Below are positions 12,685-23,749 of a stretch of 64,000 nt of DNA, piece after piece. Both the position numbers and the translations under genes were made by a program. Under the pieces are notes generated by a model. The model ran no database searches. It saw only the letters and a program-made list of their open reading frames with translations, and was not told where the DNA came from. Numbering within the stretch: position 1 is the stretch's first letter; each line of letters begins with the position of its first letter. This DNA comes from Salvia splendens (lineage: Eukaryota; Streptophyta; Magnoliopsida; Lamiales; Lamiaceae), in assembly GCF_004379255.2 (NCBI RefSeq), contig NC_056048.1:12361197-12425196 (forward strand), written 5' to 3'.

Positions 12685-12796
12685 GGGATATTGGCCCTAA
12701 TATCATATAACTTTCAAAAAGTTTGATTTTTTCCACAAACTTTAAATTTGGCCATTAATATCACGAACTTTACTACCTATGTGTTATTTCCCACCC
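12685..12796 (+). repeat. MULE left terminal inverted repeat
   Basis: Starts GGGATATTGG; the matching right end, read inward on the minus strand, starts AGGATATTGA. The similarity runs to a shared GTTATTTCCCACC. Confidence 0.8.
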
Positions 12797-13338
12797 GCTA
12801 GCTGAGCTGGCAAAATAAAGCATAGGTGGATTGCCGGATGTTATCGGAAAGTTGACGTGGAATTCGCCAGGATTTAGACAAAACGGTGGCGTTTTACATA
12901 GTAAATTTTGCACTCTTATACTTACAAAACGACATCATTTCTTGGTGTTCTTTTGTTCTTGAACGATTTTGAGTTCTTTCAAAAACGATTTTCAGTTTTT
13001 CTTTCAATGTCAGAATCGATTACATCCTTCAATTGAAGTTCTCGATTGGTTGTGGACAGAAGTTCATCCTTCAATTTACGATTTAGGGTTCACAATTTGG
13101 TTAGGAATAGGGTTCACGATTTGGTAATGGTTTAGGGATCGATTGGTTGTGGATAAGCTGGATTGTGACTTTGAGATCAATTACAAGATCTGCTCGCAGC
13201 TCAATTGGTTCTCCGGCGACATCAGAGGAAGAATCACTGAAAAACAATTCTTCTATTCCGGGTTTTTTCTTTTTTTGTTCTAGATTGTAGTTCTCATTCC
13301 TCGAGTGTACTGGACTTTTTTTTATTCCGTCTATGGGA

Positions 13339-13559
13339 GAGACGCATGACCCTCATGCGTCTCCTTTTAATGAAACGCATGACAATTATGCGTCTTTAAT
13401 GGAGACTTAATTTTTTTGAATTTTTTAACGACGCATTAGGATCATGCGTCTTACAGAGAGACGCATAAGCGTCATGCGTCTTTTATTTTTTTTAAATTTC
13501 ACGGAAGAAGCATGAGCGTCATGCGTCTTAGGGAGAGACGCATGAGGCTCATGCGTCTC
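13339..13559. repeat. Cluster of six GACGCATGA/TCATGCGTC hairpins, left MULE arm
   Basis: Six near-palindromic units of about 25 bp occur, each with arms close to GAGACGCATGA and TCATGCGTCTC and a 3-5 base loop. They are spaced roughly 10-40 bp apart. The cluster lies just upstream of the shared 5' leader of the PMD gene and is mirrored at 28847-29072. Possible roles are transposase binding or promoter/silencing control; neither is shown here. Confidence 0.8.
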
Positions 13560-13680
13560 TAATTCGCATAAATCAGACGAGGGAGAGGCAGTAGCTCATT
13601 CAGACGCGACAGAAATATAGAATGGAGAATTCGGCTATTTTTCATTTGCAATTCCGGCGAATCCGACAATTTCCCCTCTT

Positions 13681-13713
13681 ATTCCGGTAAGTTTCCTTCA
13701 ATCTTTCAACATT
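13681..13713 (+). promoter_or_regulatory. Shared 5' leader end with splice donor (left copy)
   Basis: This 33-base stretch, ATTCCG followed by GTAAGTTTCCTTC and more, is identical to the inverted copy at 28701-28733. A consensus donor (G/GTAAGT) at 13687 fits a 5' UTR intron ending at ...TTAG/ before the PMD gene's ATG at 14133. Confidence 0.6.
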
Positions 13714-15334
13714 CTTCCCTTATTTGTTGTTAATTTGCATATTTTGTTTAGATTTCTCTCAATTTTGTAAATTAGGGTTTACAACAAATTGCTCAATTTT
13801 AGCCGATGTTTTGTTGTTTTGTTAATTGTAATGGATATTATTGGTGAAATTTATTCTATTGTATAGTTTTTGATATGTTTGAGATGCTTGGGTTTGTGAT
13901 TTTGGTTGTTATTGGAGAATAGAGTATGGGTTGAAATGTATCTTTTAATAAACCTTCTAATTTAGTAGTTATATATAAATTAGGCATTATAAATCATGAA
14001 TTGTGTTGAATTGGAGTGAATCATTTGGTTTATGATGTTTTGTTATTTTGACGATGAATTTGAATGTATATGTTATTTGTATTGTAAATGTGAGTTTGTA
14101 ATTGTTGTTTTGTTAATATGTACTTAGATTAGATGGAGACTTCAAGTTCAAGCGGACAATTATTATATGAACCAGAAGACCCGTCCGTGCTATATCTGCA
14201 GAAACATCACATTTCAAATAAACTAATGAAAGAGGGCACAACACAAGTATTTAAAGTCTGAAGGACAGAAAGTAAGACTTGGGACGTCGACATTCATGAG
14301 GATGTTAGGTATTGGCTTGACGCCTTTGGTTTCAATGGCGTGATGGATTGTGGGAGGTCGATGAAGGTCGACAATGAGCTGATCACGGCTTTGATTGAGC
14401 GGTGGAGGCCGGAGACGCACACTTTCCATCTACCGATCGGAGATGCGACGATCACCTTGGAAGATGTGCAACCCATTTGGGGCTTGAGGGCGGATGACCA
14501 CGTTTTCACAGGGCGTGACTATCATGTCGGCTATCCAGATTGGACTAGCAAGTGCCGCGATTTGTTAGGATGGATACCGGATACATCCACAGAGACAAAG
14601 CAAAGCGGTTTGCTTATGACCGCGCTGATCAATCAGACGAGGATACCTCTGGGTGATGACCTACCTACGTACGCATACATCCAAAGGGCACGTATCCATG
14701 CCCTAATTTTGTTAGGAGGTCTCATTCTACCAGACACCACGGGGTGTAAGGTTCCATTTATGTGGTTGAATGCGCTTGAGGCTCCGGAAGAGGTGAAGAA
14801 TATTAGTTGGGGAAGTGCGGCTTTGTCCTACCTTTATCATTATTTGTGCGAGGCTTTCATGGATAAGAGGAAAGAGTTGGGCGGGCCTATGATCCTTCTG
14901 CAGCTATGGGCGTGGGAAAGAATGCCCACATTGAGGCCTTCGTTCATAGGATCAGTCGTGCACGAGCCATATACACCATGTGGCACTAGGTATATATCTA
15001 ATTATTTATTTATTTATGCATATTGGGCTAATTTCTTACATCAATTTTATGTATAGGTGGAAAGGAACAACGCAGATAGGTAATGCTCCTAGACACTCTG
15101 TTCAGAATTACCGTGACCAAATATCTCTGATTAGACCTGGCCAGGTGAATATTATTTCAATTTAGACTTCATTTATGAATTTATTATGGAGTTAATTTGG
15201 CGTTTGCATTGCTGTTTTATAGTTTATCTGGACGTCGTACGCACATTGCATACTGCCTGACTACTGCAGTGATGTGAATGGATGCTCTTTGTGCGAAACC
15301 TACTTGGTGTGTTGGGCCTATGTCGAGGCACATG

Positions 15335-16763
15335 CAGAGATGCCCACCGGTTCCGGTTCCGGCGGTTAACCGCCGGTTCCGGTTCCGAACCGGAACCGTG
15401 ACAATTTTCTCGAACCGGAACCGTTGCATTTGGAACCGCGGTCCGGTTCCGGTTCAAGATTTTTCGAACCGGAACCGTCACCGAACCGCCGGTTCCGGAC
15501 GGTTCGGAACCGCCGGTTAACCGGCAAAACTGCCGGTTCGGGCGCGTAAAACAAGGTGTCATGGATGGGGCCGCCGGCGGCAGCTTTTCAGCGGCAAAAC
15601 CGGCCTGAACCGCCGGTTTTTCGTCGGTTAACCGGCGGTTAACCGTGATAACCGGCGGTTTTGTCCCGGAAACCGGCGGTTTTGGCGGTTCCGGCGGTTT
15701 TCCGCCAAAACCGCCGGTTTTCCGAAATTTTCAAATTTTTTTTTTCCAAATTTCAAATTCGAATTCTTCCATTTTCCCCCTCATTTTTATCTATAAATAT
15801 CCCCCCTCTATCCTCATTTACATTTACCCCACTCTTGTGTTAATAAGAGTTTCTCTCTTCAATCTCACAATTCTATCTCTTTGTCTCCAATTTCTCATTT
15901 GTGCTATTGTGCTTCCATTTAATTACTCAAGTGCTACTCTTATTAAGCATTGTTATACACTTTATACTTGTTCCCGTAGTTATATAAATTGTCTTTCTTT
16001 CTCAATTGCTAAAACAAAAAAAATATATATTATTCCATATTACTACATTTTTACTATATATCAAGATGTCTTCATCCCGAGAAGGTCGTGTTGATAAGGG
16101 AAAGGGAAAGTCCAAGAGGCCATCTCGGAGAGCCGTTATTGATGAGATTTCTCAAATGAACATGGACGTGTGGCAGGTTAATATTTATTATCTACTAATT
16201 TAATTAATTTTGATTTAAATTACATTATTGTTCATAATTTTATTTGATATTTACAATACAAATATTATTTTGTAGAATCGAGAAGAGTAAGATATGGCAC
16301 ATGCTATTGCTCTCTCTCGCTCTCAAGCCCTTTTCAATTTAATTTTTTTCCCCCATTTCATGTTTTTTCAATGTAAATTATATTACATTGTTGTATGTTG
16401 TATACTTGTAGTTGTAGATGTATATATATTGTAATTTGTAATGTATCGTTGTCCGTTACAACTCAAACTCAATAAAATTGATATCATTTTCTCCTTATTC
16501 GCCGTATTTCTATTTGAATTATACATTGTCTTGTTCCAATTTGTTGTATAAATCCAAATTTCAAAAAAAAAAAAATACAACCGAACCGCGAAACCGCCGG
16601 TTCCGAACCGGAACCGCCTAAACCGCCGGAAAAACCGGCGGTTCCGAACCGGAACCGGAACCGTGAAATAGCCTCACGGTTCGGTTCCGGTTCCGCCTTC
16701 GACCGAACCGGAACCGGCGGTTCCGAACCGGAACCGCCGGTTCATGAACCGTGGGCAACACTA
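15335..16763 (+). mobile_element. Non-autonomous hAT element, 1.43 kb, inserted in the PMD gene
   Basis: Ends CAGAGATGCCCAC and GTGGGCAACACTA are inverted, with a perfect 8-bp duplication GGCACATG (15327-15334 and 16764-16771). Both arms (to about 15730 and from about 16580) are dense in GGTTCCGGTTCCGG and AACCGCCGGTT words. The centre carries a small spliced reading frame (16066-16290) resembling a transposase leader. Confidence 0.88.
16066..16290 (+). CDS. Putative hAT transposase leader peptide, 41 codons, one intron
   Basis: The first exon (16066-16176) encodes MSSSREGRVDKGKGKSKRPS and continues to MDVWQ, a serine/lysine/arginine-rich start like the leader of BED-type hAT transposases. 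A donor (GTTAAT) at 16177 and acceptor (TTTTGTAG) ending at 16275 join it to NREE and a stop at 16288-16290. Everything downstream that would hold the zinc finger and catalytic core is deleted. A TATA-like stretch (CTATAAATATCC, about 15790) lies upstream, so the promoter may remain. It could be a translated relic or simply non-coding. Confidence 0.45.
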
Positions 16764-17735
16764 GGCACATGAGGCTGGACGAGTGCGGCGACAGTTCAAT
16801 CGGTATCAGGATATACCTCAATATGTAGACATGATGCTAAAGAATGCCGATCATTTGGGCAAAAATGACCGGCGTGGTAAGAAGGGCAATAACTAGGAAA
16901 ACACGCACTAGTTCTACATTGGGGAGTGGGGCCTAAGGTATGAACGGTTCCAGGCAACCGAAGACGCCGCACCGATGTCCATGAATATCCTATGAGCCCG
17001 GGGTATATGGCGTGGAATAACAAGATTACAGTGACGTACCTTACTCAGCCCGGGGTACGGCCAATTGCTGGGATGAACGAGTTTGCTTCTTCGATGAGAT
17101 TATTTGTAAGTTTGTTATTTTAAACTATATGCTATCATGTGTTATAGATTGTTTCGTATTGATATTTGTATCATTTTTTTTGTCTAGATTGAGGGTTTTC
17201 AGCAGGTTTTCCATTTAACTACTGAAGATGAAATGGACCCACGGATGCGCCAGATTCGAGAAATTACTAGGCATGTCCTCCAATCTATGAACAACGCTGA
17301 TGCCATGGAGTACCCGGCTTCTCAACATCAAGATGTGGTCATGCCTTATCAACCAGAAGTAGTTCCACGGCGTCGTGGAGTGCCTGGTGTTCACCCCAGT
17401 GGTCTTCATACCCGGCGCATGAGTCTCAGTCACAGTGGGATCGTCCCCTGTATTCACCAAGTCAGCCTGAGCCCGATTGGAATCGTCGTCCATATTCACA
17501 AAGCCAAGATGTGCCGCAATGGAGTGGAGCCTGAGCGTCGGTTGATTCATTCTTCCAGAATTATCAGATCGTGCCTCCTGTACAAGCTGAACAAGAAGAT
17601 GATGATGAAGGAGAAGAAGAAAATGACAACATAGAGGAGGAAAATGAGGAAGAAGACGTTGCCCAGAGCATCCATATCCAACCTCGACCAGCTGCGGAGG
17701 GTTCATCACGCGGCGGGGTTGGGAAGCTCATGATG

Positions 17736-19556
17736 TCACGCGACAGGGTTCATCCATATTTCTGTCTTTCTATCTGCCCACCATTGCACTGTTCTCCAAA
17801 ATGTCAGATCAACCAAAGCTCTAATTGGCAACTCTCTTATACCTCTCAACACGTTGTTGTAGCTCTCTGACATGTTTGTTGATGGCACCCCCCATCTCAG
17901 TTCATCATTGTAACAAAGAGACCAGTTTTCTTTTTTGGCTTTGTTGAGCTCGTGTATCGCAACAAGACTTTTCTCCCGTAGTGCACGTCGTCTTCGCATG
18001 TATTTGCGTACTTGAGTTGTGACACCCAATGCTCATACCATGCCTTTCACTCTAGCTCCCTTACCCCTAAGTTTCGTCAAGATATTTTTCCTCACATGGA
18101 TCAAACAAAATTTGTGGTGACATATCGGCGGCTTTTTCCATTCATCAGAACGCATTGCCTTAAGGATTCCTTTATGCCTATCTGAAATGATGCACACCTC
18201 CCTTTGGTATTTCACCACATGAATTCTGACATGATCCAAAAACCACTCCCAACTGTCGCCAGTTTCTTCATCAACAACAGCATATGCAATAGGCAGACAT
18301 TTCTTGTTAGCATCAACACCACAAGCAACAAGCAACTTACCTTTAAATCTTCCTCGAAGGTGAGTCCCGTCTATTGTTAAAACTGGTTGGCACTCTTGGA
18401 AAGCATGTATAGCAGGCCCAAGTGCCCAAAAAACGTAATAGAAGACTTTATTATGGCCCTGGCTCAACAACTAGTTATGCCTCCACTCAACAATTGTGCC
18501 TGGATTCCTAGACTGCAGTTCAAGCATGTAGCTTGGCAAATCCCTAAATGATTCCTCCCATCCACCAAATACAATCTCTAAAGCCCTTCTCCGTGCATAC
18601 CATGCCTTCTTATAACTGTTTACCACATGAAATTTGTCATGAACAAAATTTCTTACGGTTGCGGCTTTGAACTCGGCATTTTTTAGCAACTGATGGCGAA
18701 TACACAAAGCAATCATTGGTGATGAAAAGTTAGCATGTCCTCTATCATTATGATGGCCTTCACAACTATGGCGTCCCACCCACTTCCTAATCTCCCACAT
18801 ATCATCATGGGCCATTTGTGTAACAGAAACATCCCACCGACATTCATTCGCTTTTTCAGCGTCGGTCTTGCTGATAATAGCTATCCCATCTTCTGTCCCC
18901 CCTGCTGGATATTTGCATATGGCATGCCACCTTCTTAATTTGCTCTCAACTACCCTAAATTGTCGGTGTTGCCTCAGACTCCACATAGTAATAGCAGTCT
19001 TCACATGCAACTTGCTATCAAATTTTGTTCCCGCATTAATCCGATCGGGTGTTCTTCATCCCAGTACATAGTACTGCATTCATTACCAACTTCAGGTACC
19101 TCAGAAGGACCGCTCGGCAGTCTGTGAAAATATTTCAACCCACTGTGAACGTATTCTGGAAGTGGTTGTTCACCTTGCAAGACGGGTTTACACACGACCT
19201 CCTCATCACTAAAAAGATCACATGAATCATCACTTAAAATATCATCAGATGATGACGACAATGGTGGATCGAGGTCTCCTCGTACAACATGAACATCAAC
19301 AGCATCTGCAACATGAGTATTCAATCCAACATCAACAGCATCTGCAACATCTGTATGCTCATTCATACCGCAATCAATGCTCATAGGTTCAACCCTCGTA
19401 GATGAACCAACACCAAAATCAACAACTGGTGGGATTAAGGCATTTCCAACAGACGCATACTCAACAAATAATTCAATATGACGAGTAGAATTTAAAGCCT
19501 CATTGAACATAAACATCACACTGTCATCACTATCAACCCCAGTGCATATATAACTC
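17736..19556 (-). pseudogene. MULE (MuDR-type) transposase, main part, disrupted
   Basis: On the minus strand three open blocks succeed each other: 19556-19010 (variable acidic N-terminal region ending near MYWDEEHPIGLM), 19010-18471 (MuDR DNA-binding region with KLRRWHAICKYP, RWDVSVTQMAH and GHANFSSPMIA) and 18470-18033 (MULE DDE core). The core shows LTIDGTHLRGRFKGKLLVAC with the first catalytic Asp, then CIISDRHKGILKAM with the second, and CLIHVRKN after it. The C-terminal block (18029-17736) has NMSESYNNVLRG and RALVDLTFWRT. Breaks: a stop at about 18471, a gap and frame change near 18030 and loss of the region holding the third acidic residue and the SWIM motif. The N-terminus lies beyond the copia insertion at 28362-28568. 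Confidence 0.8.
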
Positions 19557-19561
19557 GCGGT

Positions 19562-21020
19562 TGTTAGGATTGGTATACTGAAAAGCATATTTCGAGCATG
19601 TTGCACGAATAGAATTGCTTGTATACAATAAACTCTACAATCCACTTTTAACCCAAGGCGAGAAGAAGTAATTTTATCGCATTGGTATTTGCTTAAGCAT
19701 TTATAAGATGTTTCTCAAACATTTAAATGTATAAGAAGCAAACAAGTCTAATTCTTCAACATAGTAGACTGGTCGTGAACGACGTTCACAGAAGGTGACG
19801 CAGTCAGTCCTTTGTAGAAGAGAAATAGAATTTCACAACCTAGATAGGCTTTGGCTACCAATCATGAAAGGTTGCAGTGTCAGTCCGCATGTTTCCTCAC
19901 CTTAGGAAATAAACGACACTGGTGTGGTATAGCACTGAATGATCTAACAGTTGAGAGAAGTCTTTCTTGCTATTTACTGAAAGACGAGGTCTCGGTGATT
20001 GTTATTTCTTAATCATTGTTGACATAACATTGAGCATACGATATTGATTATGCACTACTTTGATTTATCAAATGGTGCGGATTTTTCGCAATCCAAGAAT
20101 CCTAATATCTTGGGTAGTGGTGATCTATGTCTAGAGGTGCTAGTATTGTTATTGCAATGAATCGTGTGTTGGGTTAGTCCAGTTTGATAATATCCTCAAG
20201 AGGTGTTCGAAAAAGGTTTTATTATTCACAAACCCGGCCGGATGGAATTTATTCCAGAATAATAAATAAAGATTTTGAACTAGACAACTCTTGGAAAAAG
20301 ATATTAATTAATTAAAGTCAAATAGCAGACTTAAATTAATTAATGGATAATTATATCTTAAACACGGGAAATAATAAATTAAATTGGTAAAGCCCAGATT
20401 ACTCGTAATTTGGGATTGGACGGGCAGTCAATATTATTTTACTGTAGTGGCTGATAATAATATTCTGTCGGACTTGTATTAAATTGGGGCTCAATTTAAT
20501 TAGTAAAAGCCCAACAGGTTTGACTCTAGTCCAACCTCCATGGATCCCTAATCTGGCCCATTATAACTCAATATAAAAGGAGATTAGAAAGGAGATTTAG
20601 GGCGAATGAACCTCATAATTTTCGTGCTCCCCTCTGGGAGTGGACGAAAAATCAGTTTTTGAGAAAACTGATATTCTGTCTTCTTTCTAATCAAGCCCTT
20701 TTCGATTCTGATAAGCTTTGCCCACCCAAAGGTCGGATTCTGAGTTCGGGATACAGATTAGAAGATTCGTGGTTGAGTACGAAGATCTTCATGTGGAGAA
20801 GGCGCAAGAAATCGTCGATTCTTTGGAGAATCAGATCGGTAATTCTAAACCGTAGGAAATTCATGAACTAGGTTTTAATTCCTTTTACATGAATTGTGTG
20901 CGTTCTTGTATGCAATTGATTGTTTACCATGTAGATAATTAATCCCATAATCGGTCAAATAGATCTGATTTATTTGTTTTTGCATGACTTCCGCTGTGCA
21001 AGGGGCTCCAAATCCCAGTA
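19562..21020 (+). repeat. Copia 5' LTR (1459 bp)
   Basis: Starts TGTTAGGATTGGTATACTG and ends CCAAATCCCAGTA (the expected final CA has mutated to TA). By eye it is about 97% identical to the 3' LTR. Short open frames near its end (20659-20871) recur in the 3' LTR and are considered non-coding. Confidence 0.9.
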
Positions 21021-21022
21021 AT

Positions 21023-21034
21023 TGGTATCAAAGC
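21023..21034 (+). other. Copia primer binding site
   Basis: TGGTATCAAAGC, two bases after the 5' LTR, resembling the tRNA-Met-type site with one change. Confidence 0.75.
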
Positions 21035-21699
21035 CACTTTTTGGCTCTGGTTATGTGGATTAATTTCATGTTATGTGAATTGCTTGAGCCCATAATTTTC
21101 TTCGTTTGGTCTGTGTTATTGTTTTGTCGTGTTTTTTGTCGAAATTTAAAAACACGAAGAACAAAGAAAACTTTGGAGAATTACATGTTGCGAGTAATTG
21201 TTTGTATACATGTTTACATATCGTGAATCTAATTGCTTGACTGTGAAATCACCACGCAATTTTTTATTTACGGACGGTGATTCTATCATTACATGGTCGG
21301 TATATAATGAATGTTCACGATTTGGAATCTGGCAACGTGATTTCTCTTATGAGATGAAATAATTTCCCTGCATGTAATCATTATGTTTATAAATAATTAT
21401 TGCATGGAATCATTACTTCATTAATGTTTGCCTTACATGAATGTAAATTCTGAGTCGGCAATATGGGAGTTGCATCGCTGCGATGTCGCGATGATGATGC
21501 ATCGTCGGCGGCTGCAGAGATTTAGCAACGTCTTTGGACTAGGGCAGTTTAAGTTTAGGCTGGACAGTTTCATTTCAGCCCAGAGCAGCCCAAGAGATTG
21601 CCTAGGCAGTCCGATCAGCTGTTGCGGAACGAGTGGGAGCTCGTTGGTGGCGTTTCCCAAGCTCGTGTGGCGGCGCAGATTTCCAAATTTAGTTAGGGT

Positions 21700-22990
21700 T
21701 TCCTAAATCCTAGGAACTAATTTGGAGAAAAATTCAAAATTAGTTAGAGTTTCCTAAATCCTTGGAACTAATTTTGGATTGGATAAATTCAAGATTAGTT
21801 TTAGAATAAATATTGAATATATCTTAAGTGGATTATCTAAAGTTTAATTTTAATTAAATTATGGATTAGTTGAATTTTATCCTTATTTTATAGATTTATG
21901 GATTTGGATAGATTAAATTCTATCTAGATAAATCCTATATAAATTAGGATAATAATAATTAATTTTATTTTATTTTGTCTTATGGATTTTTGTAGGATTT
22001 AATTCTATGTAAATAAATCCATGATAGACTAGATAAATAATTAATTATGTTTGGATTTTATCCTTATTTTATGGATTTGGATAGATTTGATTCTATCTAG
22101 ATAAATCCTAGATATATTTGGATAATAATTAATTTTATTTTGTCTTATGGATTTATATAAATTTAATTCTATGTGAATAAATCCTAGATAGACTAAGATA
22201 AATTTTAATTAAGTTTATCCGTATCTTGTAGATATTGATAGATTTATATCTATCTAGATTATATCTTAGTAGTTTTGGATAATTATAATCCATGTTTATC
22301 ATTATCTTGTGGATATTTATAGAATTAATTCTATTTCGAAAATATCCTAGTAGATTTAGATAATTAAGTTTATCTATATCTTATAGATATTGATAGATTT
22401 ATATCTATCTAGAATATATCTTAGTAGATTTAGATAATTATTAATCTAGTATTGTATTATCTTTTGGATTTAAGATAGATTTAGTTCTATCTAGTAAAAT
22501 CCTAGTTGAATTAAATTAATATTAAATCTAGTTTATCCTAATATTATGGATATAAATAGATTTATTTCTACTTAGAAAATATCTTAGATAGATTTGGATA
22601 AAGATAATACAAGATAATCCTTTATCTAATTGGATTTTGATAAAAATTAATTTTATCTAGAATAAATCCTAATCGATATGATATATTCTAGTTTCTAATT
22701 CTAAATAATCTAAGATTTGCTTAAATCTTAGAATGATTGGATTTTATCTTTATCTTCTGGATTTGGAGAGATTTATTTCTATCCTGAAATATCCTAATAT
22801 GATTTAGATAATGATAATCCAAGGTCAGTATTATCTTGAATTTTAGGATTTGATTTTATCCATGTAAAATCTAGAATGATCCTAAGAGGATTTAGATAGA
22901 ACCAACTCTATCTAGATAAATCCTAAATTAATTTGGATAACCATTATCCAAGATAAATTTTATCAAATCCGAATTTCCTATTTGGATAAG
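21700..22990 (+). repeat. AT-rich leader minisatellite of the copia element, 75-90 bp degenerate units
   Basis: About a dozen diverged copies of a unit recur between the primer site and gag. The unit reads roughly ATGGATTTGGATAGATTT, then ATTCTATCTAGATAAATCC, then a variable AT-rich part with GGATAATAATTAA. Clear units start near 21898, 22070, 22147, 22230, 22310, 22382, 22475 and 22547. Each contains an imperfect palindrome (GATAGATTTAATTCTATC). No coding potential was seen. Confidence 0.75.
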
Positions 22991-23749
22991 ATAAGGAATT
23001 AATTATTTAATTAAATCTCCCTAGATTTATTAAAAAATTTCAATAATTATCCAGTGTGATTAATTACCATGAAGTAAATAGATTTATCTGTTTATTTGGT
23101 GTTAATCTGTTTTAAGTGGATTATCTGTCTTATCTACTTATGTGATAATTATGCAAAAACCATGTTTAAAATGACTAAGCGATAATTACAACAGTGCGTT
23201 GTATATGGTCTCCATAAATTGGTCTATATATGAAGCAATTTCTAATATTATCACGACCCACCTTAGTGGGAGCATTAATCCTACGAAATAGCAAGTTCAT
23301 AAGATTAGACTTCTTAATGGTAAATTGTTTAAACTAGAAGCATTTTTCTAATATTATCGCGACCCACCCTAGTGGGAGCCATAATCCTACGAAATTGCAA
23401 GTTCATATGTTTAAAAATATTTATAAGATAGCTATGGAATTTTGTTAGTGGTGTGCGACCTTCCCTAGAAGGAGTATCAAACAGAAACGAAATTCCTAGA
23501 TGCAAAAATTTATGATAAATGCTTAGGCAATATTTGGCGGCCATGCCACCTTAGTGGTCTCTGGACTATTCGTCGATATTATGACCAGGAAACTGTTGGA
23601 ATCTGAATTTGTATGACCTCCCCAGAGGCGTACTTATTTTGGTTTTGACAGTTGCGAGATACATAAATTGTTTTGTGGTTGTTTGCAATTATGTATCAAG
23701 CATAGTATGTGATAAATGGTCTTATTTCTTCTCAGCCAGAATTCTTAAT

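Larger units (their letters stand above)
14133..17650 (+). pseudogene. Plant mobile domain (PMD / MAIN-like) gene inside the MULE, interrupted
   Basis: The gene starts METSSSSGQLLYEPEDPSVL, typical of MAIN-like proteins, directly after a splice acceptor. The same frame continues through one TGA (14259) into 14340-14990, with ALIERWRPETHTFHLPIGDA and ITLEDVQPIWGL, the hallmark of the PMD domain. Introns are likely at about 14988-15056 and 15144-15222. The next exon (about 15223-15334) is cut by the hAT element at 15335-16763 and resumes at 16772 (RRQFNRYQDIPQYVDMML) with further stops. A last exon from about 17188 has an acidic tail. PMD proteins lacking transposons act in meristem maintenance and silencing; here the gene is MULE-borne and broken. 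It converges on the transposase gene. Confidence 0.75.

Noticed and set aside
13339..13559. Hairpin cluster considered as a CRISPR array
   Set aside because: Units are palindromes with short variable loops, not direct repeats with unique spacers, and the context is a plant transposon.
14980..15165. Separate short ORF after the PMD block
   Set aside because: It is better explained as intron plus exon of the PMD gene (acceptor near 15056, donor near 15144).
15645..16094. 149-codon ORF in the hAT element
   Set aside because: It covers CCGG-rich arm sequence and pyrimidine-rich leader; the supported frame is the small spliced one starting at 16066.
17215..17709. 164-codon minus-strand ORF
   Set aside because: Antisense to the last PMD exon, whose sense-strand reading gives a sensible continuation.
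20659..20871. 70-codon ORF in the copia LTR and its longer copy at 27930-28199
   Set aside because: Both copies are LTR sequence near the 3' end; lengths differ only by chance stops and no family is suggested.
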